This document shows, in pieces, positions 9,401-17,408 of a stretch of 51,039 bases of DNA. Under the pieces are notes generated by a model. That model saw only the letters and a program-made list of their open reading frames with translations. It did no database searches and was not told the origin of the DNA. The stretch covers positions 1-51,039 of the forward strand of contig NZ_NRQU01000032.1 of NCBI RefSeq assembly GCF_004119495.1. Direction: 5' to 3'. A program made the position numbers and the translations under genes. Each line of letters begins with the position of its first letter. Position 1 is the first letter of the stretch. This stretch comes from Flavobacterium sp. YO12. GTDB lineage: Bacteria; Bacteroidota; Bacteroidia; Flavobacteriales; Flavobacteriaceae.

Positions 9401-9551
9401 TGCAATCTCAACTGGAATTGGATCTGAATCTCAAAAACCTCTTGCGATTGTAATTATTGGAGGATTAGTTACAGCAACAATTCTAACGCTGTTGGTCTTC
9501 CCTATCTTATTCTGGATTTTTAATCGCAGAAAACATGCGCCTATCGAATAA
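6453..9551 (+). CDS. Heavy-metal-type RND efflux pump (CzcA/CusA family)
   Basis: A 1032-residue inner-membrane proton antiporter with the duplicated RND layout: TM1 at about 12-32, a large periplasmic loop starting PIDAFPDVTNTQ, the TM2-6 block from about 335, a second periplasmic loop, and the TM8-12 block near 870-1025. The TM4 proton-relay signature is present as DFGIIIDGAVVMVEG with D396, D402 and E409. This resembles the DFGxxxDGA form of divalent-cation pumps (Zn, Co, Cd, Ni) more than the AIGAMVDAA form of Cu/Ag pumps, so CzcA-like specificity is the better guess. The usual VEN is VEG here. It is the last gene of the three-gene operon and is followed by a terminator. Confidence 0.92.
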   Translation: MNKFIRNIIAFSLKNKAFTFFWVGVLAVAGFISFKNMPIDAFPDVTNTQIIIITQWNGKSAEEVERFVTSPIEISMNSVQKKTSVRSITMFGLSVIKIIFDDGVDDTFARFQVNNLLKNVKLPDDVEPDVQPPYGPTGEIFRYIVKSDSRDSRELLTYQNWIIDKQLRAVPGVADLNVFGGQDKTYEVGVDPIKLAKYNITPLQVYNAVNAGNLNVGGDIIEKNGQAFVVRGVGLLKSISDIENIIVDDAGGNPILVKNVASVYESAMPRVGQTGIGKNDDAVEGIIVMRKGENAQETLALIKDKIKDLNENVLPKDIKIETFYDRDNLMNFTTETVMHNLFEGIILVTCVVFLFMADWRTTFTVSIVIPLSLLFAFLCLKMMGMSANLLSLGAVDFGIIIDGAVVMVEGLFVVLDHRAHQLGMTAYNKIAKGSIIKKTGTEMGKAIFFSKLIIITALLPIFSFQKVEGKMFSPLAYTLGFALMGALLFTLTLVPVLSHILLNKNVKEKNNPFVNFWDRIVGKGFAWTFKHKVKTLVLSIGIIAATFFSATFLGTEFLPQLNEGALWVTAELPMSTSLPESVKTAAMIRKDLETFPEVKKVLSQTGRSNDGTDPNGFGFIQLQVDLKPKAEWKRKITMDDLINEMDEKLKVHQGITYNYSQPVIDNVAESVAGFKASNAVKIYGDDLDKLDELSNQVLAKIKDIPGIKDVGILRNVGQPEISVVLDREKMAAYGVTLSDAQAVLELAFGGKTATEKYEDEKKFDVRVRFSKEYRKDEEDLAELKVPTINGVKIPLKEICDIKTITGPAFIYRDNTKRFIGVKFSVRDRDLGSTIAEAQKKVAEVKMPTGYTTGWTGEFENQVRASARLAQVVPISLIGIFVLLFILFGNLKDSLLVLANVPFAVIGGIIALHLTGMNFGISAGVGFIALLGICIQNGVILISEFHHNIKAKFSLEESIFRGVKARTRAVIMTALMASIGLMPAAISTGIGSESQKPLAIVIIGGLVTATILTLLVFPILFWIFNRRKHAPIE

Positions 9552-9595
9552 AGATTTTAAAATTAATTAGTGGTTAATTAAATACGTTCAAAAAG

Positions 9596-9626
9596 AAAAA
9601 GCATCATTTTTAATGATGCTTTTTTG
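9596..9626 (+). terminator. Rho-independent terminator after the RND operon
   Basis: Stem GCATCATT (9601-9608) with AATGATGC (9612-9619), 3-nt loop, A tract before and T6 after. It follows the pump gene by about 45 nt and is symmetric enough to work on both strands. Confidence 0.85.
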
Positions 9627-9637
9627 ATTTCTAGGTA

Positions 9638-9672
9638 CAAAAAAAACGACCTTCTGCTCAGGAAGATCGTTT
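9638..9672 (-). terminator. Terminator of the ankyrin-repeat gene
   Basis: On the minus strand AACGATCTTC pairs with GAAGGTCGTT (one G-U pair) across a short loop and is followed by eight or more Ts (complement of 9638-9646). It lies about 42 nt after the ankyrin gene's stop. Confidence 0.8.
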
Positions 9673-9713
9673 CATTTACTAACTCAAACTCTTTAAACTT
9701 TTAGAACAAATGT

Positions 9714-10094
9714 TTATTTTGCTTCTTTCAAAATAGCGATAGCATCTGTCGCATTTGATAATTCAGCATATTTTAATGCTGTATAACCTTTTTCATTTTT
9801 TTCGTTTATGCGAGCTCCATTTGCTATTAAAACTTTCATAATTTCAGCTTTGTTATAGCGTGCTGCTGTCATTAAAGGTGATAAATCTTCAGACATTTCG
9901 TTTACATCTGCTCCGTACTCAATAAGTTTTTTTACAAATGCAAGATCTCCTTTACTAACTGCCACATTTAATGGCGAAGAGAAAATCTTTGTAATTTCCA
10001 TTTGTGGTTTCACAAATGATGTTTGATTTGATGCCATTGAAACATTGGCAAACGCTACTAAAGCAACTCCTAAATAAATGATTGAATTTTTCAT
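9714..10094 (-). CDS. Small secreted ankyrin-repeat protein
   Basis: A 126-residue protein with a signal peptide (about 1-21, ending near VSMAS), so probably periplasmic. From about residue 40 it holds two to three ankyrin repeats: SPLNVAVSKGDLAFVKKLIE, then SPLMTAARYNKAEIMKVLIA and YTALKYAELSNATDAIAILK, with the usual GADVNEM and GARINEK turns. Ankyrin repeats mediate protein contacts; no partner can be named. It is monocistronic, converges on the RND operon and has its own terminator. The role is unknown, and no catalytic residues are expected. Confidence 0.85.
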   Translation of the reverse strand: MKNSIIYLGVALVAFANVSMASNQTSFVKPQMEITKIFSSPLNVAVSKGDLAFVKKLIEYGADVNEMSEDLSPLMTAARYNKAEIMKVLIANGARINEKNEKGYTALKYAELSNATDAIAILKEAK

Positions 10095-10443
10095 AATGAT
10101 TGATTGTTAATTGATTGATATTGATGATTTTTAAATTCTATGTAAATGTAAGTAATTTTATGTATTATGTATTACAAGGTAATATGTTTTAACAAATTAC
10201 TAACATTCAGTTAATGAAAGGCTTATAAATTTAATCTAATTGTTATTAAACTTATTTGCCTACACTTATATAGACGCAGAGATTACAAAAATGTTACACT
10301 AAAAATGAAATTTTATAAAAAAAATCTTCAAAAAAAATTAAACGTGTTAAAATACAGCGTTTTACTTTTATAACTTTACAATCATTAATGCTTATTATTT
10401 AACTAATTTTCAAAAAAGTAATTAACTATCTAAACCAAAGATT
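10095..10443. other. 349-bp divergent intergenic region
   Basis: AT-rich spacer between the ankyrin gene (minus) and the SRPBCC gene (plus). It should hold both promoters, but I see no pair matching TTG-N19-TAnnTTTG well; TAACTTTA near 10370 is one mismatch from a -7 box for the plus-strand gene. ATTGATTG-like repeats occur in the ankyrin leader (about 10098-10122). A 22-codon ORF starting with the ATG at about 10304 has no supporting features. Confidence 0.5.
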
Positions 10444-10986
10444 ATGGGACTTATCAAAAAAATTCTGGTTATCTTAATTTTAGTTTTTTCTATTGTATTA
10501 ATTGCAGCTTACTTCATGCCAAAAAATTATGCGGTCGAAAGAGAAATTACGATCAACAAACCTGTTGATACCGTTTTTAATTATGTAAAATATCTAAAAA
10601 ATCAAAATCAATTTAGTGTCTGGGCAAACATTGACCCAAAAATGAAATCAACTTTTAAAGGTGTTGATGGAACTGTTGGTGCAATTTCAGCATGGGAAAG
10701 TAAAGTTAAAGAAGTTGGTGTTGGAGAACAGGAAATAACCAAAATTATTCCTAACTCACGTCTTGATTTTGCACTTCGTTTTAAAGAGCCAATGGATGAC
10801 ACCGCCAATGGTTTCATGTCAACCGAAAGTTTGGGCGGAAATCAAACTAAAGTAAAATGGGGAGTCAATGGTGTTATTCCTTTTCCTATGAATATAATGC
10901 TGCCAATGATGAAAATGGATCAAATGATTGGAAACGATTTGCAAAAAGGTCTTGAAAATTTAAAAGATCAAATGGAACAAAAATAA
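10444..10986 (+). CDS. SRPBCC (START-like) family protein
   Basis: A 180-residue protein with one N-terminal membrane helix (about 5-23, ILVILILVFSIVLIAAYF) followed by a polyketide cyclase/START-type helix-grip domain. It has the typical opening REITINKPVDTVFNYVKYL and the late strand block TKVKWGVNGVIPF. Such domains bind hydrophobic ligands in a central cavity; here it would be membrane tethered. The ligand is unknown. It is monocistronic, followed 45 nt later by a strong hairpin terminator that also serves the convergent purC. Confidence 0.85.
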   Translation: MGLIKKILVILILVFSIVLIAAYFMPKNYAVEREITINKPVDTVFNYVKYLKNQNQFSVWANIDPKMKSTFKGVDGTVGAISAWESKVKEVGVGEQEITKIIPNSRLDFALRFKEPMDDTANGFMSTESLGGNQTKVKWGVNGVIPFPMNIMLPMMKMDQMIGNDLQKGLENLKDQMEQK

Positions 10987-11030
10987 GATCTAAATTTAAT
11001 TTCGTAGAAAATAGTCTTTTAAAATATAAA

Positions 11031-11064
11031 AAATGCCTTGCGATCATAAATCTGCAAGGCATTT
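11031..11064. terminator. Bidirectional terminator between the SRPBCC gene and purC
   Basis: Perfect 11-bp stem AAATGCCTTGC (11031-11041) / complement (11054-11064), 12-nt loop, with A/T runs on both sides. It lies between two convergent genes. Confidence 0.85.
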
Positions 11065-11112
11065 TTAGTTTGAGAAGCCTGGTTTAAAAATAAATTAAAA
11101 ACCTTTGACTTA

Positions 11113-12066
11113 TTATTTATTACTTAGATAATCTAATATATTTTTATTAATACGCTGATCAATATTGTCGATATCAGCTTTAACAAATTTTTCTCCCAAA
11201 ATATTTTCGTATAATTCGATATATCTTTCAGAAACTGATTCAATATAAGCCTCTGTCATATCAGGAATTTGTTGTCCTTCTTGTCCTTGAAAACCATTTT
11301 CAATCAACCAGCGGCGAACAAACTCTTTAGACAATTGTTTTTGCTCCTCTCCTTTATCTTGTCTTTCCTGATATCCATCAGCATAAAAATAACGAGAAGA
11401 ATCTGGTGTATGAATTTCATCAATTAAAACAATAACTCCGTCTTTTGTTTTTCCGAATTCGTATTTTGTATCTACTAAAATCAAACCGCGAGAAGCCGCA
11501 ATTTCGGTTCCTCTTTGAAACAACGCTCGTGTATATTTTTCTAAAACCAAATAGTCTTCTTCAGAAACAATTCCTTTAGATAAAATATCCTCACGAGAAA
11601 TATCTTCATCATGTGAACCGTTATCAGCTTTTGTAGTTGGCGTAATAATTGGCTCAGGAAATTTGTCATTTTCTTTCAAACCTTCGGTCATTGTTACACC
11701 GCAAATTTGTCTTCTTCCTGCAGCATATTCACGTGCAGCATGACCAGAAACATAACCACGAATAACCATTTCAACTTTAAAAGGTTCACATAAATATCCA
11801 ACAGCAACATTTGGATCTGGAGTCGCAATTAACCAATTTGGAACAATATCAGCTGTAAGCTCCATAAATTTTGTTGCAATTTGATTCAAAATTTGTCCTT
11901 TGTACGGAATCCCTTTTGGCAAAACCACATCAAAAGCCGAAAGTCTATCTGTTGCGACCATTACCAAAAGCTCGTCGTTGATATTATAAACTTCTCTAAC
12001 TTTTCCGCGGTAAACTGACTTTTGATTCGGAAAATTAAAATTTGTAGTTGTGATTGTATTACTCAT
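11113..12066 (-). CDS. purC: Phosphoribosylaminoimidazole-succinocarboxamide synthase
   Basis: This enzyme makes SAICAR from CAIR, aspartate and ATP in de novo purine synthesis. At 317 residues it is the longer form usual in Bacteroidota. The N-terminal [14 protein letters not shown] and [19 protein letters not shown] blocks are ATP- and substrate-site signatures, and [13 protein letters not shown] and LVDTKYEFG are the other family blocks. The gene stands alone, 128 bp downstream of the S9 peptidase. A perfect -7 box TAAATTTG lies at 12097-12104 on the minus strand without a clear -33 TTG. Confidence 0.96.
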   Translation of the reverse strand: MSNTITTTNFNFPNQKSVYRGKVREVYNINDELLVMVATDRLSAFDVVLPKGIPYKGQILNQIATKFMELTADIVPNWLIATPDPNVAVGYLCEPFKVEMVIRGYVSGHAAREYAAGRRQICGVTMTEGLKENDKFPEPIITPTTKADNGSHDEDISREDILSKGIVSEEDYLVLEKYTRALFQRGTEIAASRGLILVDTKYEFGKTKDGVIVLIDEIHTPDSSRYFYADGYQERQDKGEEQKQLSKEFVRRWLIENGFQGQEGQQIPDMTEAYIESVSERYIELYENILGEKFVKADIDNIDQRINKNILDYLSNK

Positions 12067-12096
12067 TATCCTAAGTTGTGTTGTTTTTTATGAATG

Positions 12097-12104
12097 CAAA
12101 TTTA
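12097..12104 (-). promoter_or_regulatory. Candidate -7 box for purC
   Basis: TAAATTTG on the minus strand matches TAnnTTTG exactly, 31 nt before the purC start. No TTG is found 17-23 nt upstream, so this is weak. Just upstream, around 12117-12150, an imperfect hairpin followed by a T-rich stretch may end the S9 peptidase transcript. Confidence 0.35.
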
Positions 12105-12194
12105 AAACTATTTAAAAGAAAAAAGATCTATTCAGATTCTTTTTTTCTTTAATCTCCGTGTAAACCTTAAATTATAAAGCTACATCGCTAACAC

Positions 12195-14543
12195 TTATTT
12201 CTTCAGCAAAGTCGAATTGAATAAATTCAGAATTCTGCTGTACTCATCTATCCAAGAATAAGTTTCCTTAAATCCGTGTGCTTCAACAGGGAAAGAGGCT
12301 AATGTCCAATTCTTTTTCTCTAACTCTATAAAACGTTGTGACAAACGAACAATATCTTTGTACTCTACATTATCATCAACCATTCCGTGAAGCATCACTA
12401 AGTTTCCTTTTAAATTATCTGCAAAATAAATAGGAGAGCTTTTTTTGTAAGCAACTGGATCTGTTTCTGGGAAATTCAAAATATTACCCGTATATCCGTG
12501 ATTGTAATGTGCCCAATCTGTAACCGAACGTAAAGCTGCTCCTGAAGCAAATTCGCCAGGAGTAGTAAGCATTCCCATTAAAGTAATAAAACCTCCATAA
12601 GACCCGCCATAAATACCAACTCTATCCGCATCAATTCCGTACTTCTCAACCAAATATTTTTTACCATCCAATTGATCGGTCAAATCTTTTCCGCCCATAA
12701 AACGATAAATTCCAGTTCTAAAATCCCTTCCATAACCATCACTTCCTCTATAATCAATATCTAGAACGGTATAACCTAAATCAGTCAGCATATTATGAAA
12801 CATATACTCTCTATAATAATTACTCCAATAATTATGAGCATTTTGCAAATATCCTGCACCATGAACAAAAATAACCGCAGCTTTATTCGAAGTTTCCGTT
12901 TTTGGCGTATATAATCTAGCGTATACAGGAGTTCCGTCTTGTGCTTTAAAAGTTACGACTTCAGGCTCTCTCCATTTATAATTTTTGAAACTTTCAGAAA
13001 CCGAAGAAGTAATCTGTTGCAGTGAAGTATTTTTTTTGTTATCAGCGATGTATAAATCCCATGGAATATTTTTATATGAATAACGTACTAGCAGCGCTTT
13101 TTCATCTGGCGAAACTACTACTTCATGCGCTCCATCTTTAGTTAAAACAGGCTCTAAAGCACCGCCAGAAGCAGCTAGTTTATAATAATTCCTGTTTCCT
13201 GGATGTGTGGTATTGGTTGTTAAATAAAATGTTTTTTTATCGTTAGACAGTGTCACATCGCGAACTTCCCAATTGCCGCTTGTAAGCTGTGTTTTTTTAT
13301 TCGATTTAAAATTATAAGTGTATAAATGTGAATATCCTGTTACTTCAGATTGGAAATACAGCGTTTCATTATCTGCTAAGAAACCTAAAATTCCAGAATC
13401 AAAAGAATAAGATGGTATTCCTGGTCCTGCAATCCAAGCTTCGTCATGCTGATGCTCAATTTCTTTAAATGTTCCATTCTCAAGATTTAAACTCACCAGC
13501 CATCTATCTTTGTTATCTTGGCTTCTGATTTCAACAATTCCAATTGAACCGTTTTCGTTGTAAACTGGAGCCTGAGCCACAATTAACTTATCCTCTTTTG
13601 CCTTGCTTTTCAAGTTATCGTACGATTCATAATATTTAGGAACATCTTGAATATGACTCAATTTTGAAAAATCGACAAAATAAACAGAATCCTTAGCAAC
13701 AGAATAAATTCCGAATTTTGTTTTAACCAAATTTGCCGTAGACACTTTTTCCTTTGTCTCAGGTGATTGATTATAACCGTCACTAGTTATAAAAACTTCC
13801 ATTTTTTCTTTTTTAACATCTGCTTCTTCTACTAAACAAAACGTTGCAAAATTCCCGTTTGGATTCGCTTTTAGATTGTAAAAATTATCCTTTCCATAAA
13901 AATATTCTTTAGCAAAATCAGATTTAACAGCCTTACTTTTGGCTAGATTCCACTGTTTTTTTGCTTCAGCATCTCTAATAAACTGAAATAATTCTTTCTG
14001 TTGTGTTTTTAAGAAAGAATCTTTCTCAGGTGTTTTACTTTTTTTCTCGCCTTTACTAAAATTAGTAATTTGCAAAACACTTCCCTCTTTTGCATTGTAT
14101 TTAAAAATATTATCATTTTGCTCAAAAAATACTATTCCAGATTCGCTGCCTAATTCAAGATTTGAAATTGGTGTACTTTGCTGATAGATTTTTTTTGTTG
14201 TTTTTGAAGCAATAGAGTACGAAAACAATCTTCCGCTATCTAAATAATAAACTAAATCTGATCCCGGTTTTCTTTTAAAATCAAGTTTAGAAAAAGCAGC
14301 TTCCTTTGGTTCAACCAAAACAGGCTTTGCAGCGCCTTTTTGCCAGGAATAAGTACTTGCGCCTAAATCATTAGTTGGATTCCAATCAAAATAAACTTTT
14401 TTGCTATCTAAAGACCAGCGTCCGTTTGTGGGTTGATTTCCTATAAAAGATTCGCCCTTCATTATTTCCTCTAATTTCAATGTTTGGTTATATCCTTTTA
14501 CTGAAAAAATTAGAAAGGCAGCAATAAAAATGTTTTTTGTCAT
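12195..14543 (-). CDS. S9 family serine peptidase (DPP IV / prolyl oligopeptidase type)
   Basis: An exported peptidase of 782 residues when started at the ATG at 14543, which gives a clean signal peptide (MTKNIFIAAFLIFSVKGYNQ). An upstream in-frame start at 14618 would add 25 residues before the signal and is rejected. The N-terminal two thirds is a beta-propeller that gates access; the C-terminal alpha/beta hydrolase has the nucleophile in GIYGGSYGGF, Asp in MVDDNVEYKD and His in VEAHGFKE. The family removes X-Pro dipeptides or cleaves after proline. It probably acts in the periplasm or at the surface in peptide use. A perfect -7 box TATTTTTG lies on the minus strand at 14566-14573. Confidence 0.92.
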   Translation of the reverse strand: MTKNIFIAAFLIFSVKGYNQTLKLEEIMKGESFIGNQPTNGRWSLDSKKVYFDWNPTNDLGASTYSWQKGAAKPVLVEPKEAAFSKLDFKRKPGSDLVYYLDSGRLFSYSIASKTTKKIYQQSTPISNLELGSESGIVFFEQNDNIFKYNAKEGSVLQITNFSKGEKKSKTPEKDSFLKTQQKELFQFIRDAEAKKQWNLAKSKAVKSDFAKEYFYGKDNFYNLKANPNGNFATFCLVEEADVKKEKMEVFITSDGYNQSPETKEKVSTANLVKTKFGIYSVAKDSVYFVDFSKLSHIQDVPKYYESYDNLKSKAKEDKLIVAQAPVYNENGSIGIVEIRSQDNKDRWLVSLNLENGTFKEIEHQHDEAWIAGPGIPSYSFDSGILGFLADNETLYFQSEVTGYSHLYTYNFKSNKKTQLTSGNWEVRDVTLSNDKKTFYLTTNTTHPGNRNYYKLAASGGALEPVLTKDGAHEVVVSPDEKALLVRYSYKNIPWDLYIADNKKNTSLQQITSSVSESFKNYKWREPEVVTFKAQDGTPVYARLYTPKTETSNKAAVIFVHGAGYLQNAHNYWSNYYREYMFHNMLTDLGYTVLDIDYRGSDGYGRDFRTGIYRFMGGKDLTDQLDGKKYLVEKYGIDADRVGIYGGSYGGFITLMGMLTTPGEFASGAALRSVTDWAHYNHGYTGNILNFPETDPVAYKKSSPIYFADNLKGNLVMLHGMVDDNVEYKDIVRLSQRFIELEKKNWTLASFPVEAHGFKETYSWIDEYSRILNLFNSTLLKK

Positions 14544-14650
14544 GGTATTAGTTTTTATGAGAAAACAAAAATACACGTTGAAAATTACTAAAAAAACATT
14601 TTTGTAATTTCCTTGCAAAATCTTCTACATAATATCCATTTAACAATAAA

Positions 14651-14676
14651 ATCCTTGAAGAATTACCTTCAAGGAT
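14651..14676 (-). terminator. Terminator of the HAD phosphatase gene
   Basis: Perfect 10-bp stem ATCCTTGAAG (14651-14660) / complement (14667-14676) with a 6-nt loop. On the minus strand it is followed by TTTATTG. It lies about 60 nt after the HAD stop codon. Confidence 0.75.
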
Positions 14677-14736
14677 CTTATTTTTATCAAAAGTCTAAAA
14701 TTCAAAATCCTAAACCTTGTATATCTATTTTAATAA

Positions 14737-15573
14737 TTATGCTTCGTTTACTGCAAATTCTTTATTCAATATTTTTGAAGCAATATATTTCGCCACACCA
14801 TCTTCAGCATTTGATGTTATCACTTCTAAATTAGGCAACGTCTCTTTTAATAAAGCTGGAGCGTTGCCCATAATTAATCCTTTTCCGGCTGCTGCCAACA
14901 TTTGTACGTCGTTAAAACCATCACCAAATGCAACTGCCTGATCTAAAGTAAAGCCTTCTTTTTCTAGAACTTTTTCGATTGCAACAGCTTTGTCTACAGA
15001 TTTATCCATAAACTCTAAACAAGTTGGCAAACTAAAGGCATGATGAAGATTATCTGAAGAATTAGCCAAAACAGCATCTTTTAATGCTACTAATTTTTCG
15101 TGATTGTCACATGAAAAGAAAATTTTGATCGCGCTAAAATCTTCAAGAGTTTTGTAATCAACCAATTCAGGACGATATTTCAATTCAGCCTGAAAAGCAT
15201 TTAACCTTTCATTTACTCTATTGGTCTGCCAAACATTTTCTTTGAATAAAACTACGGTGATTTCAGGGTCGATTTCAACATTTAAGGCTGCTTTAACTAT
15301 ATCGCTTTCTAAATCAAAAGCAAAAAGTTCTTCCTTTTCCGGCGAATGAATTCTAGCTCCATTTGAACTTACTAAATAAACAGGAACTTCAAGAGTTTCG
15401 ATAATTGCCATTGCATCAAGATGATGACGCCCTGTAGCCACTACAATAAGATAATTTTGATTGTGAAGTTCTTGAAAAATTGATTTTGTATAATCTGAAA
15501 TTCGGTGTTGAGGATTGAGTAAAGTTCCATCTAAATCACTTACTACAACTTTTATATTTTTAAGATTTGTCAT
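14737..15573 (-). CDS. Cof-type HAD-superfamily phosphatase
   Basis: A 278-residue cytoplasmic hydrolase. Motif I is SDLDGTLLN with nucleophile D13 and acid D15; motif II is VVATGRH; motif IV is FGDGFNDVQML near residue 225. The C2-type cap between motifs II and III is typical of Cof/YbiV sugar-phosphate or nucleotide phosphatases. I start it at the ATG at 15573; a TTG four codons upstream (15585) is in frame but less likely. Substrate cannot be assigned. It is a single gene between a terminator downstream and the unknown small operon upstream. Confidence 0.9.
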   Translation of the reverse strand: MTNLKNIKVVVSDLDGTLLNPQHRISDYTKSIFQELHNQNYLIVVATGRHHLDAMAIIETLEVPVYLVSSNGARIHSPEKEELFAFDLESDIVKAALNVEIDPEITVVLFKENVWQTNRVNERLNAFQAELKYRPELVDYKTLEDFSAIKIFFSCDNHEKLVALKDAVLANSSDNLHHAFSLPTCLEFMDKSVDKAVAIEKVLEKEGFTLDQAVAFGDGFNDVQMLAAAGKGLIMGNAPALLKETLPNLEVITSNAEDGVAKYIASKILNKEFAVNEA

Positions 15574-15730
15574 ATTAATAATCAAATATTTATGATGTGC
15601 AAATTTACGGCTTTAAGCCCACAAGAACAAAGATTATCATTCATAAAACCCTAAAATAATGCAAGTTTATTATATATTTAACTATTTAATCAAATGATGA
15701 CCTTTTTATTTTTTTACTTATAAAATACCT

Positions 15731-16192
15731 TTAATCCGTGTAATATCCATCATTTCCACTTGCTCTTGTAAGAGTTATCCCGTCTTTAAAAACCAACTGA
15801 AGCCCATGTTCTTGCTCCCATTCACATTCACAACAAACACAAAGATAGAAATCACCTTTTTCATCCCAATCAATAATTATTTCAGATGGATATACAAAAT
15901 TCCAAACTTCATCTACAGTTTTAATGTCGAGTGATTTGGTATACCCCCATTTTAAAGTTTCATCATAATAATTGAAAACTAGCTGCGAATTTTCAATTTT
16001 GTCCCTTGAATCTAATTTTAAGAAATTTTCTAATACTTTATCTGCTTCAAATAAATATGGTTGATGTTTTGCTTCTACAAATCCAATTTTTAATTTTTGA
16101 TTATTAAAATATAATATTGGAAATGGCTCACTTTCATAAAAATCTAAATCATACTCTAAAGGCTTAAGTTGCCCAACTATTTTCGATTCCAT
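15731..16192 (-). CDS. Uncharacterised protein, DUF6985-like
   Basis: A 153-residue acidic cytoplasmic protein without signal peptide or membrane helix. The C-terminal block, CVCCECEWEQEHGLQLVFKD followed by ASGNDGYYTD, resembles the DUF6985 family as I remember it, a group of small, sometimes immunity-like proteins of unknown function. The cysteines (CVCCEC) could bind metal but are not in a standard finger. It is the last gene of a three-gene operon, 10 bp after a DUF1801 gene. No toxin gene is adjacent, so an immunity role is not supported here. Confidence 0.6.
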   Translation of the reverse strand: MESKIVGQLKPLEYDLDFYESEPFPILYFNNQKLKIGFVEAKHQPYLFEADKVLENFLKLDSRDKIENSQLVFNYYDETLKWGYTKSLDIKTVDEVWNFVYPSEIIIDWDEKGDFYLCVCCECEWEQEHGLQLVFKDGITLTRASGNDGYYTD

Positions 16193-16202
16193 TTTATAAA
16201 TT

Positions 16203-16565
16203 TTAAACTTTTACAATTCCTGATTTATATAAATTTATTGCTTTTTCTATAATAACTTTAATTTGTTCCAAAGGCAAATCTTCATCAGAATTAAGCATCA
16301 TAATTTTCATTCTTGATCTTTTTTCCTGAAGCAAAAAAGGTTCATCAAAATGTTTTCCTTCTACAATTCCTATGTAGGGTTGCTTATTCTTTTTATGCCT
16401 CCATAAATAGCAGAACATTTTTCCTTTATAGCAGAAAAAAGGCATTCCGTATTTTAAAACGTGCGTAATGTCTTTGTCTTGTTTTAAGATGATTTCTTTT
16501 AATGCAAGAAATGTCCCTTTTATGGGTTCTTCTTGGTTTAGGTAGAAATCGTCAAGTTGTTTCAT
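16203..16565 (-). CDS. DUF1801 (YdhG-like) domain protein
   Basis: A 120-residue protein matching the DUF1801/YdhG fold. It begins LDDFYLNQEEPIKGTFLALK, has the central HVLKYGMPFFCYKGKMFCYL, and a C-terminal helix. Members are small cytoplasmic proteins of unknown biochemical role. Its start overlaps the stop of the upstream secreted-protein gene by 4 bp (ATGA on the minus strand), so the two are translationally coupled, and the DUF6985-like gene follows after 10 bp. Confidence 0.8.
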   Translation of the reverse strand: MKQLDDFYLNQEEPIKGTFLALKEIILKQDKDITHVLKYGMPFFCYKGKMFCYLWRHKKNKQPYIGIVEGKHFDEPFLLQEKRSRMKIMMLNSDEDLPLEQIKVIIEKAINLYKSGIVKV

Positions 16566-17254
16566 TTTTTAAATTCAAGCTCTTTTTTCCAATTATCTAT
16601 AGTTGTAGGACGCTCATTATTATTTGGGTAATTTAATGTAATAAAATCAAATTGTTCTTTAGTTAATAAGACTATTCGCCCGTCATTACCAGAACTTATA
16701 GGATAAAATTGTTCATTACTATTTTGCAATTTTAATTGGTCATTTAACATTTCAATAAAATTTAAATATGCAATTCCCCAGTCATAATCACCAAAATCGT
16801 TATCAAAAGCAGTGTACTCTTTTCCATTAAGCTTTATTTTGTACGTCCAATGTTCTTTTGTTTGATTATTAATTTCGTCCGAGAAAGAAAGCTTTAGATT
16901 CAGTTTATCAAATAAAGGTTTTATAGTTTCTAAATATCCTGTTAAACCTCCACCTTCAAATAATGTTTCAGAATCAATAAAGTAAAATCTATTATCTGTA
17001 AAACTTAAATCGTCTTTCATATAACCTTCAAAAAAACTCAACTCATCATAAGATTTTTCAAAATCTTCTTTGGTTAATTTCAGTTCTTTCTTTTCAGTTA
17101 AATTGAAAAAATTTAATTTATCTAATTCTAAAACAATCTCTTTACCTGTCAATTTATTTTTGTTTTTTTTCGAGCTATTATTTTCCCTTTTTTGAGCATA
17201 AAACTTAAAGGAAAAAAACAACAAGCCTAGAATTAAAATAATTTTACTTTCCAT
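16562..17254 (-). CDS. Hypothetical exported protein
   Basis: A 230-residue protein starting with a signal peptide (hydrophobic stretch about 5-18, ending FKFYAQ), so exported. The mature N-terminus is very basic (KRENNSSKKNKNKLTGKE), followed by an alternating acidic/aromatic sequence with an EYTAFDNDFGDYDWGIAYLN block near residue 148. I do not recognise a family with certainty; the late part (GNDGRIVLLTKEQFDFITLN) suggests a small alpha/beta domain. It is the first gene of the operon with the DUF1801 and DUF6985-like genes. Co-occurrence of an exported and two cytoplasmic unknowns suggests an accessory insertion between the HAD and phoH genes. Confidence 0.65.
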   Translation of the reverse strand: MESKIILILGLLFFSFKFYAQKRENNSSKKNKNKLTGKEIVLELDKLNFFNLTEKKELKLTKEDFEKSYDELSFFEGYMKDDLSFTDNRFYFIDSETLFEGGGLTGYLETIKPLFDKLNLKLSFSDEINNQTKEHWTYKIKLNGKEYTAFDNDFGDYDWGIAYLNFIEMLNDQLKLQNSNEQFYPISSGNDGRIVLLTKEQFDFITLNYPNNNERPTTIDNWKKELEFKK

Positions 17255-17306
17255 TTTTTACAAACTGATACATTTTTTTTTAATTTGTCAATGATTCAAA
17301 AAAAAC

Positions 17307-17349
17307 ATTCGTTTTGCACCTTTCAAAAAGAAATAAGTACAAAACGAAT
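17307..17349. repeat. 10-bp inverted repeat upstream of the unknown operon
   Basis: ATTCGTTTTG at 17307-17316 and CAAAACGAAT at 17340-17349 are perfect complements separated by 23 nt. It lies 53 nt before the start of the exported-protein gene and could be an operator. No T tract suggests a terminator. Confidence 0.45.
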
Positions 17350-17408
17350 ATCAATAAATGTTAAAACACACTTTACGATTTACATTTAACATTTCGCAAA
17401 AATTAAAC

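Noticed and set aside
10304..10372. 22-codon ORF in the ankyrin/SRPBCC intergenic region
   Set aside because: AT-rich Lys/Leu sequence without promoter or terminator; expected by chance.
12195..14618. S9 peptidase start at 14618
   Set aside because: The extra 25 residues precede a complete signal peptide that starts at the ATG at 14543.
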